In this document: positions 26,519 to 35,613 of the stretch, in pieces
Position numbering within the stretch: position 1 is the first letter of the stretch
Layout of the letters: each line of letters starts with the position of its first letter
Assembly: GCA_964596345.1 (NCBI GenBank)
Contig: CAZQSZ010000004.1
Coordinates: 310,001-374,000, forward strand
DNA length: 64,000 nt
Origin: CADEDV01 sp964596345
GTDB lineage: Bacteria > Bacteroidota > Bacteroidia > Chitinophagales > Chitinophagaceae
Direction: 5' to 3'
The notes under the pieces: generated by a model
Told to the model about the DNA's origin: nothing
Seen by the model: the letters and a program-made list of their open reading frames with translations, nothing else
The model's database searches: none
Made by a program: the position numbers and the translations under genes

Positions 26519-26572
26519 AATCGCTTGAGGCGATAGAATAAGGCTGCGAAACTGGAAGTTTCGCAGAGCCGG
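26519..26572 (+). repeat. Two-hairpin repeat, copy 5
   Basis: Hairpin 1 is ATCGC-TTGAG-GCGAT. Hairpin 2 is perfect over 10 bp (CTGCGAAACT with GGA loop), and GGCT/AGCC lengthen it past a 2-nt bulge. It lies 17 bp past the stop of the gene ending at 26590. A box CTGTTGCTTA to its left is shared with the flanks of copies 2 and 4. Confidence 0.85.
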
Positions 26573-26589
26573 TGTAAGCATCTGTTTTG

Positions 26590-27108
26590 TTAAAACTTAA
26601 TGTCATGTTCTTTACAATAAAACTGCGGGTCGCAGCCTGTCATTAAACATCCGGCATATTTCGCTTTCATTTCTTTCTTGTCTTTTATGAAAGTATCGCT
26701 TCTCGTTACTACTAATCCATAAATAATTGGAATGATGCTGTCAATATGATTTCTTGGACAAATAGGAATGTAGCCGGTTGGGTGGTCATACAAACAAGGC
26801 CCGTTAAATTTAAAACTTAAAAGAAGAGTTTGTCCTTTCTTAACAACAATGCTGTCTTTAATAACTGTTTGTTGCCCTTGGCCGCTTATTTGAACTCTAT
26901 AGTGTCCTGGCGGTATACTCTTATAGGTCATTTTTTGAATGTTGCCATTATTAATTGAAGAACAAAGCATGCCAGTGTCAGCCAAAATGGCTATGACTGC
27001 TGGCCTATATGCGATTGTCAACTCATACAACGCATTGTTACTATTCTGTGCCTGTCCGAAGCAGAAGAAGGAAATAAATAAAAAGGCTATTGAAACTGTG
27101 CTCTTCAT
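26590..27108 (-). CDS. Secreted hypothetical protein
   Basis: A 172-residue protein with a signal peptide (to about residue 20, FGQAQ). The region around residues 60-100 (IPPGHYRVQISGQGQ, then VVKKGQTLLLSF) resembles a small carboxypeptidase-regulatory-like or PEGA-type beta-sandwich. The C-terminal part has four spaced cysteines that could form disulphides. No function can be assigned. First gene of the leftward island. Confidence 0.6.
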   Translation of the reverse strand: MKSTVSIAFLFISFFCFGQAQNSNNALYELTIAYRPAVIAILADTGMLCSSINNGNIQKMTYKSIPPGHYRVQISGQGQQTVIKDSIVVKKGQTLLLSFKFNGPCLYDHPTGYIPICPRNHIDSIIPIIYGLVVTRSDTFIKDKKEMKAKYAGCLMTGCDPQFYCKEHDIKF

Positions 27109-27144
27109 TAAAATGACAGATTATTATTAAATATACGCCATTGC

Positions 27145-27185
27145 TGGTACAGTTTTACGCTGGTAGTCAATAGCAAACTGTACCA
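27145..27185. repeat. Inverted repeat of 11 bp
   Basis: TGGTACAGTTT (27145-27155) and AAACTGTACCA (27175-27185) pair perfectly across a 19-nt loop. It lies between the ppdK terminator and the first gene of the accessory island, so it may be an operator or a second hairpin. Confidence 0.6.
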
Positions 27186-27188
27186 ATT

Positions 27189-27217
27189 AAAAAGCCTGCA
27201 ACTCTCGTTACAGGCTC
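27189..27217 (-). terminator. Intrinsic terminator of ppdK
   Basis: On the minus strand AGCCTGTAAC pairs with GTTGCAGGCT (one mismatch) around a GAGA loop, followed by five T. Confidence 0.8.
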
Positions 27218-27252
27218 TTTGGCTTTAGGGTGTTCTTCAAAAGATATATCTC

Positions 27253-30012
27253 CTATTTCCTTTTCCTGGGTGTTTCCAGGGCAGCTTGTGCAGCGGCTAA
27301 ACGTGCAATCGGCACCCGGAACGGGGAACAGCTTACATAGTTCATGCCGATACGGTGACAGAACTTCACACTTTCAGGGTCACCACCATGCTCTCCACAG
27401 ATACCTACTTTCAAGTGAGGTTTGGTGATACGACCTCTCTCTGTTCCCACTTTGATCAGCTGGCCAATACCTTCCTGGTCGATGGTCTGGAACGGATCAT
27501 CGGGCAATATTTTCAGGTCGAGATATTTCGGTAAGAAACCACCGATATCATCACGGCTGAAACCAAAACTCATCTGCGTGAGGTCATTGGTACCAAAGCT
27601 GAAGAAGTCGGCCACGTTCGCCATGAACTCGGCTCTTAAGGCAGCTCTTGGTGTTTCGATCATCGTACCATAGAGATAAGGTATTTTCTTCACTCCCATT
27701 TTTTCGCATACTTCTTTATATACCCTGTCCACGATCTCTTTCTGGTGACGCAGTTCATGGGCAATCACGGTTACCGGCACCATGATCTCGGGGAAAGCTT
27801 TTTTACCGGCCTTGTTCAGTTCGGCAGCGGCTTCAAAAATGGCCCGCACCTGCATTTCGGTGATCTCGGGGTAACTGATACCGAGACGTACACCGCGGTG
27901 ACCCAGCATCGGGTTGTTCTCGTGCAGGGCTAATACTCTTCTGTTGAGCATGCCCATACTGATGCCGAGTTCTTTGCTGAGTTGTTTCAGTTTTTCTTTA
28001 TCATGCGGTACAAACTCATGCAGGGGTGGATCGAGGAGGCGGATCGTAACAGGGTGCCCGTTCATCACACTCAGCGTATCTTTCACATCTTTCTTTACAT
28101 ATTTGAACAAACCATTCAGCGCATCTCGTCTTTCTTTTTCTGTTTTGCTCACGATCATCTTGCGCAGCTGGAATAAAGGCTCTTCACTGCCTTCGCCATA
28201 GAACATATGCTCGGTGCGGAACAAACCAATACCTTCTGCACCAAATTTCACAGCAGTAGTGGCATCGCCGGGTGTTTCTGCATTGGCTCTTACACCAATT
28301 TGTTTGGTCTTGTCCACCAGTTTCATCAGGTCTTTGTACGACTGGTTTTTGTCAATATCAATATCCACCAGCGCCATGCTTCCTTCGTACACCAAACCTT
28401 TGGTTCCGTTCAGGCTGATCCAGTCGCCTTCATGAATAGTAGTACCATCTTTGGCTTTAAAGGTTTTGGATTCGCTGTGTATTTCAATATCCGCACAACC
28501 AACGATACAGCATTTACCCCAGCCCCTGGCTACGAGTGCCGCATGGGATGTCATACCGCCTTTGGTGGTTAAGATCGCTTGTGATTTGTGCATACCATCC
28601 ACATCTTCGGGAGATGTTTCTTCTCTTACAAGAATTACTTTCTCTCCTTTCGCTGCCCAGGCTACTGCATCATTGGAAGAAAAGACCACACGACCTTTGG
28701 CACCACCGGGTCCGGCAGGTAAACCTTTGGCAATGGGTTTGGTGATCGCTTCCACTTTTGGATCCAGCATCGGGAGCAATAATTCCACCAGCTGGTTGGG
28801 ACCTACTCTCATCACCGCTGTCTTCATATCGATCAGCTTCTCTTTGTACATTTCTGTCGCCATGCGGACAGCGGCCACACCATTGCGTTTGCCTACCCGG
28901 CATTGCAGCATATAGAGTTTTCCTTTTTCAATGGTAAACTCGATGTCCTGCATATCCCGGTAGTGTTTTTCCAGGCGTTTTTGGATATCAAATAATTCTT
29001 TATAGAGCTTAGGCATTAATTTTTCCAGTGAAGTGAAATGCTTGCTCTGGTCGTTCATCGAATATTCATTCACCGGTGCAGGGGTGCGGATACCGGCCAC
29101 CACGTCTTCACCCTGTGCATTCACCAGGTATTCACCATAGAATTTATTTTCACCGGTACCGGGGTTCCTGGTGAAGGCCACACCGGTGCAACAATCATCA
29201 CCCATATTACCAAACACCATAGCCTGTACGTTTACAGCAGTTCCCCACTCATCAGGAATTTTTTCAATGCGGCGGTATTCAATAGCCCGTTTACCATTCC
29301 AGCTGGCAAAGACGGCACTGATACCTCCCCACATTTGTTCCCAGGGATCATCGGGAAAATCGGAGCCCAGTACTTTCTTCACGGTTTTCTTATAATCTTT
29401 CACCAGTTCTTTCAGTTCTTCAGCCGTCAGTTCCGTATCGCTGCTGTAGCCCTGTTTGTGTTTGATATGTTCCAGTTTTTCATCCAGTATCTTGCGGATA
29501 CCTTTCCCGCCTTTCACTTCAATACCACCAGCTTTTTCCATCACCACATCGGCATACATCATGATCAGGCGGCGGTAGGCATCATAGGCAAAACGTTCAT
29601 CACCACTTTGTGCAATGATACCTTTGATGGTTTGTTCATTCAATCCCACATTCAATACGGTTTCCATCATACCGGGCATGCTCTTGCGGGCACCCGAACG
29701 GACAGACACCAATAAGGGATTCGCAGCGTCACCAAATTTTTTACCGGTCAGTTTTTCCATTTTACTGATGGCTTCCTGTACCTGGGCATTCAATACTTTG
29801 GGGTATGTTTTCCTGTTTTTATAGAAATACGTACACACTTCGGTAGTTACCGTGAAACCGGGAGGAACCGGTAACCGGAGTTTGGGATGACCGGCCATTT
29901 CGGCCAGGTTAGCACCCTTACCACCTAATAAATTTTTCATGGATTCGTTTCCGTCGGCTTTGCCGCCACCGAAAAAGTACACATACTTTCCGGCCTTTGT
30001 TTTTGTTGCCAT
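27253..30012 (-). CDS. ppdK: Pyruvate, phosphate dikinase
   Basis: A 919-residue cytoplasmic enzyme interconverting pyruvate, ATP and phosphate with PEP, AMP and diphosphate. The N-terminal ATP-grasp domain begins FFGGGKADG and contains GGKGANLAEM. The phosphohistidine domain has GGMTSHAA, with catalytic His at about 490 and the regulatory Thr two residues before it. The C-terminal PEP/pyruvate TIM barrel holds the final motifs with CGEHGGDP. Length is normal. With nifJ in the same window it links pyruvate to PEP and acetyl-CoA. The gene appears monocistronic. Confidence 0.97.
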   Translation of the reverse strand: MATKTKAGKYVYFFGGGKADGNESMKNLLGGKGANLAEMAGHPKLRLPVPPGFTVTTEVCTYFYKNRKTYPKVLNAQVQEAISKMEKLTGKKFGDAANPLLVSVRSGARKSMPGMMETVLNVGLNEQTIKGIIAQSGDERFAYDAYRRLIMMYADVVMEKAGGIEVKGGKGIRKILDEKLEHIKHKQGYSSDTELTAEELKELVKDYKKTVKKVLGSDFPDDPWEQMWGGISAVFASWNGKRAIEYRRIEKIPDEWGTAVNVQAMVFGNMGDDCCTGVAFTRNPGTGENKFYGEYLVNAQGEDVVAGIRTPAPVNEYSMNDQSKHFTSLEKLMPKLYKELFDIQKRLEKHYRDMQDIEFTIEKGKLYMLQCRVGKRNGVAAVRMATEMYKEKLIDMKTAVMRVGPNQLVELLLPMLDPKVEAITKPIAKGLPAGPGGAKGRVVFSSNDAVAWAAKGEKVILVREETSPEDVDGMHKSQAILTTKGGMTSHAALVARGWGKCCIVGCADIEIHSESKTFKAKDGTTIHEGDWISLNGTKGLVYEGSMALVDIDIDKNQSYKDLMKLVDKTKQIGVRANAETPGDATTAVKFGAEGIGLFRTEHMFYGEGSEEPLFQLRKMIVSKTEKERRDALNGLFKYVKKDVKDTLSVMNGHPVTIRLLDPPLHEFVPHDKEKLKQLSKELGISMGMLNRRVLALHENNPMLGHRGVRLGISYPEITEMQVRAIFEAAAELNKAGKKAFPEIMVPVTVIAHELRHQKEIVDRVYKEVCEKMGVKKIPYLYGTMIETPRAALRAEFMANVADFFSFGTNDLTQMSFGFSRDDIGGFLPKYLDLKILPDDPFQTIDQEGIGQLIKVGTERGRITKPHLKVGICGEHGGDPESVKFCHRIGMNYVSCSPFRVPIARLAAAQAALETPRKRK

Positions 30013-30181
30013 AATGAAGAACTTTTGTATGCTGCATAGTTAGCAACGACAGCGGGCAATAATGAAAACACAGGTCAGAAAGCGGCTTGATTATTATCAG
30101 TGAAGGGATGATACTGAACAGGTACTGGTCTTTTACCGGGTAAAAAGAGTTCAAATCGCTGAAAGAACAGGAGTTGACATT

Positions 30182-30219
30182 CACTAAGCAGCCCCGGTTT
30201 AAAAACCGGGGCTGCTTAG
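30182..30219. terminator. Perfect 18-bp hairpin at the end of the nuo unit
   Basis: Arms at 30182-30199 and 30202-30219 (beginning ACTAAGCAGCCCC) are perfectly complementary with a 2-nt loop. It lies between the 129-residue gene and ppdK, both leftward. No T-tract follows on either strand, so termination or mRNA 3'-end protection is inferred from position. Confidence 0.6.
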
Positions 30220-30257
30220 TAAAATAAGGTTGTTCAACGATTTTAACCGTTTATGAG

Positions 30258-30647
30258 TCATGATGTATGCTCATAATAAGGGATCTCATCATCACTGACG
30301 GCTTCTTGCTGGTTCCAGTAAGCCTGGGTAACGATATGACCGTCCCTGGTTTTCAGCATCCGGCCGAAAATAGCATTGATAGCATTGAAGGTATAATCAG
30401 TTACTCCCACCGTAAATGTTTCGGCCACTGCCGGGGGTGGCGGGGGTGCAGCTGCCACTTCCCCTTCGGCGGGTTTGGGCGCAGGGGCGGCCTTCGGTGC
30501 CGGTGACGGAACAACGATCACGGTATACCGGTTGTATTCCAGCAGCGCTTTGAGGAAAGCCACCCGTTCGGGCTTCACATTCTTTTCCACGATGCCGCAT
30601 TTGACGCCGTCCAGTTCTTCAAATTCATGATTTTTATTGAGTGCCAT
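30258..30647 (-). CDS. Conserved small protein following nuoN
   Basis: A 129-residue protein starting MALNKNHEF. Two parts are joined by a Pro/Ala-rich linker (about residues 50-78): an N-terminal segment (DGVKCGIVEKNV, then FLKALLEYNRYTVIVV) and a C-terminal segment (FTVGVTDYTFNAINAIFGRML, ending acidic). The ATG at 30647 is preferred; a longer frame would run into nuoN. No signal peptide or membrane helix. It is 55 bp past nuoN and precedes the strong hairpin, so it may be the last gene of the nuo transcript, but no complex I role is known to me. Confidence 0.7.
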   Translation of the reverse strand: MALNKNHEFEELDGVKCGIVEKNVKPERVAFLKALLEYNRYTVIVVPSPAPKAAPAPKPAEGEVAAAPPPPPAVAETFTVGVTDYTFNAINAIFGRMLKTRDGHIVTQAYWNQQEAVSDDEIPYYEHTS

Positions 30648-30702
30648 ACAGGTTGATAGTTTGAAGTTGATGGTTTGAAGTGATGGCAATTCTTTTCGTG
30701 AC

Positions 30703-32100
30703 TTATTGTAATGATTCAATATGATCAAATACCCAGCTTAATAATCCCAGTAAAACAATACCGGCACCGCAAATGAGCAAGCCCATTTTTACCGACGCAC
30801 TGATTTTTATTTTTTCAATGGGTTGTTCATTCTTATCCATGAACACGGCTCTCACCACTCTTAAATAATAATACAACGAGATGATCATATTCAATGCTGC
30901 CACGGTAATGAACCAGTAAGCAGCAGTGGAGCCGGCAGCGGTCAGTAAAAATAACTTACCAAAGAAACCGGCAGTGGGTGGTATGCCTGCCAGTGAGAAT
31001 AAAGCTAAAGCCAGTATCCAGCTGAGGAAGGGATTGGTTTTATACAAGCCTTTATAATCATCAATATTTTCTTTGCCGGTATGCTCGGAGATAACTGCCG
31101 CTACACCAAAAGCAGCCAGGTTGGAGAATACATAGATCAGTACAAAATAAACAACAGATGTAGTGCCGATCACCGCATTGCTGCTGATACCTGCTAAGAT
31201 AAAACCCACCTGTGCAATGGATGAAAAAGCAAGAAAGCGTTTGATATTTTGTTGGCGGAGGGCAAAGAGGTTACCGATCAGCATCGTGGCCACTGCCAGT
31301 ATCACCAGCATAATGTACCAGGTATCCAGCAGGGGCTGGAATACTTTAAACAACGTTGCCATGAAGATAAAAGCAACGGCTCCTTTGGAAACAACGGATA
31401 AAAAGGCCGTGACGGCAATGGGGGATCCTTCATATACATCGGCTGTCCATAAATGGAAAGGAACGATGGAGAGTTTGAAAGCAAATGCCGTGAATAAAAA
31501 TACAAAGGCTAAAATTTGTACCGGTGATCCATCCAGTAAACCGGGCAGCTCATTGAAACTGACCGTACCGGTGGCACCGTACAATAAAGAGATGCCGAAT
31601 AATAAGATACCAGAAGAGAAGGCAGAAGATAAGATCATCTTCATCGCACCTTCAGAAGAACGTTTTTTCTCGAGGTCAAAATTGGCCATCGCTGCTACCG
31701 GAATCGTAGCCAGTTCTAATGATAAATAGAAAATGAGCAGGTTGCCGCTGGAGATCATCAGGAACATACCGAGCAGGGCCGAGAGCATCAGCAAAGAGAA
31801 TTCAGCCAGGTGTTGTGTTTTCTTCAGCCAGTCTGCACACAATAAAGAAATAAGATAAACAGCCAGGTTCAGGATACTTTTCTGGAAGGCGATCAGCGGG
31901 GTGGTCGTGAACATATCGCCAAACAGGTTGCCTTCGCCGTTGAAGAAGAAACCCAGTACAAAATTGACCAGCAATAATACCTGTACCAATGACAGCAGCG
32001 ATTCATTCTTCATGCCCTTGCCGATCTTGATAAACAGCAACAGGAAGATGATGGCCGTAACCAGCAGTTCGCTTTTCATTAAAACTAAAAAATCATTCAT
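30703..32100 (-). CDS. nuoN: NADH-quinone oxidoreductase subunit N
   Basis: A 465-residue Mrp-antiporter-like subunit with about 14 membrane helices, part of the proton-pumping arm of complex I. The proton_antipo_M core includes LATIPVAAMANFDLEK and the conserved lysine region in FAFKLSIVPFHLWTADVYEG. Last nuo gene of the leftward operon. It is separated from nuoM by 53 bp holding a GC-rich palindrome. Confidence 0.95.
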   Translation of the reverse strand: MNDFLVLMKSELLVTAIIFLLLFIKIGKGMKNESLLSLVQVLLLVNFVLGFFFNGEGNLFGDMFTTTPLIAFQKSILNLAVYLISLLCADWLKKTQHLAEFSLLMLSALLGMFLMISSGNLLIFYLSLELATIPVAAMANFDLEKKRSSEGAMKMILSSAFSSGILLFGISLLYGATGTVSFNELPGLLDGSPVQILAFVFLFTAFAFKLSIVPFHLWTADVYEGSPIAVTAFLSVVSKGAVAFIFMATLFKVFQPLLDTWYIMLVILAVATMLIGNLFALRQQNIKRFLAFSSIAQVGFILAGISSNAVIGTTSVVYFVLIYVFSNLAAFGVAAVISEHTGKENIDDYKGLYKTNPFLSWILALALFSLAGIPPTAGFFGKLFLLTAAGSTAAYWFITVAALNMIISLYYYLRVVRAVFMDKNEQPIEKIKISASVKMGLLICGAGIVLLGLLSWVFDHIESLQ

Positions 32101-32129
32101 ACTATCTTAATAATCTCAAAAAATCAGAC

Positions 32130-32161
32130 TCTAACGTCCCCCTTTAGGGGGATTTAGGGGG
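32130..32161. repeat. GC-rich palindrome overlapping the nuoM 3' end
   Basis: On the minus strand the order is CCCCCTAAATCCCCC, TAAA, GGGGGACGTTAGA. The nuoM stop codon TAA (32156-32154) lies inside it, so the last residues Ala-Pro of NuoM are encoded by the element. Its sequence matches the left end of the element after porX (CCCC, N3, CCCCT, AGGGG, CTTAGA). Confidence 0.75.
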
Positions 32162-33632
32162 CAGCAATCCTGTTCATGATCTCTTCCGCAGCCGGTCGCA
32201 ACAAATCATTTAACCAGCCCGGTGCAATACCGATGGCTAAAATACCGGCTACCAAAATGATGGCCGCCAGTTTTTCATTCCAGCCTGCATCTTTCAATTG
32301 TAAAAAACTTTCGTTCTTCACCGGGCCCATGGCGGTTTGGCCTATGGCCCTTAATATATATACAGCTGTTACCACGATAGACATGGCCGCAGCAATCGTT
32401 GCTACCCGGTGGAAGACATCATCATTTTGCCAGGAACCCATGAAGACCGTCATCTCCGCTACAAAACCGCTTAATCCCGGTAACCCTAAGGAACAAAGAC
32501 CAACGATAAAGAACACGGTGCTGATAAATGGTAATGGTTTCATCAGGCCACCCATTTCATTCACCATCCTGGTATGGGTGCGGTCGTAGATCATGCCGAT
32601 CACGGCGAAGAAAAGAGCTGTCATTAACCCGTGCGATACCATTTGCATCAAGGCACCGGTGATCGCCGTTTGTGTCAGCATACCGATACCCAGTAAACTA
32701 AAACCAACATGGCTCACCGAAGAATACGCATTGATATATTTCAGGTCTCGCTGCATCATGGTGGCGAAAGCACCATATAAAATGGCGATGGCAGAAAGAA
32801 TGATGATGATATCAGCATATTGTTTGGCTCCTTCGGGTAATAAATAAGTAGCCACCCGTAAACAACCATAACCACCGAGTTTCATGGAAATACCGGCAAG
32901 GAACATCGAACCGGCAGTAGGGGCGGAGGAGTGACCGTCGGGCACCCAGGTATGCAACGGGAACAAAGCCGTGAACACACCAAAACCAATAAACAAAAAC
33001 GGGAATAATAAATGTTGTGTTGCTGCAGGTATCGCTGTTTGGGATAAAGTCAGTATGTCAAAACTATGCCCGGCGGTGAAATACAAACCCAGCATACCCA
33101 CTAAGATCAGTGCTGAACCACCCATCAGCATCAGGGCCAGTTTATTGGCACTGTATTCTTTTTTACCGCTTCCCCAGATCCCGATCAGTAAATATTTAGG
33201 TATCACGGAAATTTCAAGGAAGAAGAAAAGAATGAACAGGTCAAGCGAGATAAAGAAACCATATGCACCGAGTGCCAGTAAGAGGAGAAGAAAGTAAAAC
33301 TCTTTGGTCATCTTCTCAATATTCCAGGACACCAGTACACCGGCGATAACCACAAAGGAGGTCAGTAAGATCATGGCCACTGAAATGCCATCCACACCAA
33401 AATGGAAATTGATACCCAGGGAAGAAAATAAGGGGTAGTTCATTTCAAAGAATACCTGTTCGGTATTGCCTGCTGCTGTTTCCTGCCGGAAAGCAAGGAG
33501 CAATGCAACCGCTAATCCTAATTGTACAACAGAACCGGCTAATGATATCCATCTTACCTGCTGCTGGTTGCGGGAAAGCAATACAGCTGCCGCTGTCAGT
33601 AAGGGGGCTCCTATGAGTAATAAAAGGTTCAT
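32154..33632 (-). CDS. nuoM: NADH-quinone oxidoreductase subunit M
   Basis: A 492-residue antiporter-like subunit with about 14 membrane helices. The proton_antipo_M core includes LFPLHTWVPDGHSSAPTAGS with the usual lysine/histidine neighbourhood and the conserved DLKYINAYSSVSHVGF. The start is the ATG at 33632; the frame opens three bases earlier at a TTG. The stop lies inside a GC-rich palindromic repeat. It is 22 bp downstream of nuoL. Confidence 0.95.
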   Translation of the reverse strand: MNLLLLIGAPLLTAAAVLLSRNQQQVRWISLAGSVVQLGLAVALLLAFRQETAAGNTEQVFFEMNYPLFSSLGINFHFGVDGISVAMILLTSFVVIAGVLVSWNIEKMTKEFYFLLLLLALGAYGFFISLDLFILFFFLEISVIPKYLLIGIWGSGKKEYSANKLALMLMGGSALILVGMLGLYFTAGHSFDILTLSQTAIPAATQHLLFPFLFIGFGVFTALFPLHTWVPDGHSSAPTAGSMFLAGISMKLGGYGCLRVATYLLPEGAKQYADIIIILSAIAILYGAFATMMQRDLKYINAYSSVSHVGFSLLGIGMLTQTAITGALMQMVSHGLMTALFFAVIGMIYDRTHTRMVNEMGGLMKPLPFISTVFFIVGLCSLGLPGLSGFVAEMTVFMGSWQNDDVFHRVATIAAAMSIVVTAVYILRAIGQTAMGPVKNESFLQLKDAGWNEKLAAIILVAGILAIGIAPGWLNDLLRPAAEEIMNRIAAP

Positions 33633-33654
33633 CAATTCTTATTTATCAAAATGT

Positions 33655-35607
33655 CTATCGCCAAACATAAATAAACAGGGCGGCCAATACGATCACTCCG
33701 GCTAAGAAGTACATAGCATATTGCTGCACTTTACCGGATTGCACTTTTTTAATTTCTTCAGAAACTTCCTGTGTCGCTTTGCCGGTAAGATTGACCATGC
33801 CATCCACCACATTCCTGTCGAACCAGGCCGCGGGCCTTCCCACCAGGTTGAACAATATTTTTTTTGTAATGAACAGGTAGATCTCGTCGATATAAAATTT
33901 ATGATACGCTGCTTTGTACAACCCGCCCAGTGAAGCAGCCAGTTTCGCCGGCCGGTCATTTTGTTTTTTATAGAACCACAAAGCGACCAGGATACCTGCG
34001 ATACCAATAGCAACCGGTGCGATCGAGAAGTTCAAATGAAAATGCGATACCAATGGTTTACCATCAGCACTTACGAATTCACCGAAAGGAATAAAACCGG
34101 CAGCGGCTGCACCAATCGCTAATAAGACCAGCGGCATCATCATCACGAAACCACCTTCACCGTGCCTGCCCGCCGTGGCGGGATTTTCACCATGTGCATG
34201 ATGTGGTTTGTTCCAGAATATATTGAAGTAAAGCCGGAACATATAGAAAGCGGTGAGTCCTGATGTGATCAGGGCGATCCAGTAGATCGCTGTATTGTTC
34301 TGGTAAGCAGCTAATAAAATTTCTTCTTTACTAAAGAACCCTGCGAAAGGAGGCACACCGGCAATCGCCAAACAGGCAATTAAGAAAGTGAGATGCGTAA
34401 TGGGCAAGTATTTTCTCAGGCCACCCATGTCTTTCATCTCATTACTGTGTACATAATGTATTACGGCACCTGCCCCGAGGAATAATAAAGCTTTGAACAT
34501 GGCATGGGTGAACAGGTGGAACATGGAAGCGGTATAACCCAAAGCACCCTCACCGCCATAGGTTGATACGCCTAAGGAGAACATCATATAACCTATCTGC
34601 GACATGGTGGAATAAGCCAGCACTCTTTTAATATCGGTTTGTGTGCAGGCAATGATGGCCGCAATGATTGCAGATACAGCACCCACCCAGCCCACTAATT
34701 CTAATACGGCAGGTGTGGTGATGGAAAATACCGGGAATAACCTGGCTACCAAATAAACACCTGCCACCACCATGGTAGCCGCATGGATCAATGCAGAAAC
34801 AGGCGTAGGGCCTTCCATCGCATCGGGCAGCCAGATATGCAAAGGGAACATCGCACTTTTACCGGCCCCACCGATAAAGACCAGCATGGCTCCCCAGGAT
34901 AAGGCCGACACGCCGAGGAAAGAATAGGTAACGGATGTTTTCAGTTCATTGGATCCAGGTGAGGTTAATCTTTCTATCAGTGTGGCAAAATCAAGTGTGC
35001 CGGAACAGAAAGCAAGAATTAAAATACCGATTAAGAAACCGAGGTCTGCAAAACGGGTAACGATAAATGCTTTTTTACAGGCAGCCACGGCACTGGGCCT
35101 GTCATAATAATAACCGATGAGTAAGAAGGAGGATACACCCACTAATTCCCAGAAAATATAGATCTGGAAAATATTGCTGGCTACCACCAGTCCCAGCATG
35201 GAAAAAGTAAACAACCCGAGAAATGCATAATAGGTCGGGAATCGTTCTTCCCCTTTCAGGTAACCAAGACTGTAGATATGCACCATCAGGGAAACAAACG
35301 TGACCACGACCAGCATCATCACGGAAATAGGATCGATCAGTAACCCCATATCAATGGAAACGCCTTCAGAAAATTCAAGCCAGGTCAGTTGCAGCGGAAC
35401 AAATTTTTGATATACACCACTTACATGGCCATACACAAAAAAATAATCATAAGCGGTGTACAGCGCTAAAATGGTGGAAGTAAGTAAGAGGGCTGTCCCG
35501 ATGATACCGGAACTGGCTTTGAAATATTTTCTGCCGAATAAGCCAAGTAGTATAAACCCGGCAAGCGGCAACAAAGGAATCAGGGCTATGGTAGTTGCGT
35601 TGGGCAT
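33655..35607 (-). CDS. nuoL: NADH-quinone oxidoreductase subunit L
   Basis: A 650-residue membrane subunit with about 15-16 helices and the long lateral amphipathic helix near the C-terminus (region of KKVQSGKVQQYAMYF and before). It has the antiporter core FPLHIWLPDAMEGPTPVSALIH and a conserved ELVGVSSFLLIGYY segment. The distal proton-pumping subunit of complex I. The start is 6 bp past the nuoK stop. Confidence 0.96.
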   Translation of the reverse strand: MPNATTIALIPLLPLAGFILLGLFGRKYFKASSGIIGTALLLTSTILALYTAYDYFFVYGHVSGVYQKFVPLQLTWLEFSEGVSIDMGLLIDPISVMMLVVVTFVSLMVHIYSLGYLKGEERFPTYYAFLGLFTFSMLGLVVASNIFQIYIFWELVGVSSFLLIGYYYDRPSAVAACKKAFIVTRFADLGFLIGILILAFCSGTLDFATLIERLTSPGSNELKTSVTYSFLGVSALSWGAMLVFIGGAGKSAMFPLHIWLPDAMEGPTPVSALIHAATMVVAGVYLVARLFPVFSITTPAVLELVGWVGAVSAIIAAIIACTQTDIKRVLAYSTMSQIGYMMFSLGVSTYGGEGALGYTASMFHLFTHAMFKALLFLGAGAVIHYVHSNEMKDMGGLRKYLPITHLTFLIACLAIAGVPPFAGFFSKEEILLAAYQNNTAIYWIALITSGLTAFYMFRLYFNIFWNKPHHAHGENPATAGRHGEGGFVMMMPLVLLAIGAAAAGFIPFGEFVSADGKPLVSHFHLNFSIAPVAIGIAGILVALWFYKKQNDRPAKLAASLGGLYKAAYHKFYIDEIYLFITKKILFNLVGRPAAWFDRNVVDGMVNLTGKATQEVSEEIKKVQSGKVQQYAMYFLAGVIVLAALFIYVWR

Positions 35608-35613
35608 ATGGGT

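Noticed and set aside
22468..26572. Integron attC sites as explanation for the five repeats
   Set aside because: attC sites need paired RYYYAAC and GTTRRRY core boxes at the ends of one long imperfect hairpin. The copies show two separate hairpins and no consistent core boxes (one GTTAAGC near copy 5 only), and no integrase is in the window.
22468..26572. CRISPR array
   Set aside because: The repeats are hundreds of bases apart with whole genes between them; no regular spacers exist.
22468..26572. CsrA/RsmA-type regulatory sites because of GGA loops
   Set aside because: Bacteroidota generally lack CsrA, and on the strand of the neighbouring genes the loops read TCC, not GGA.
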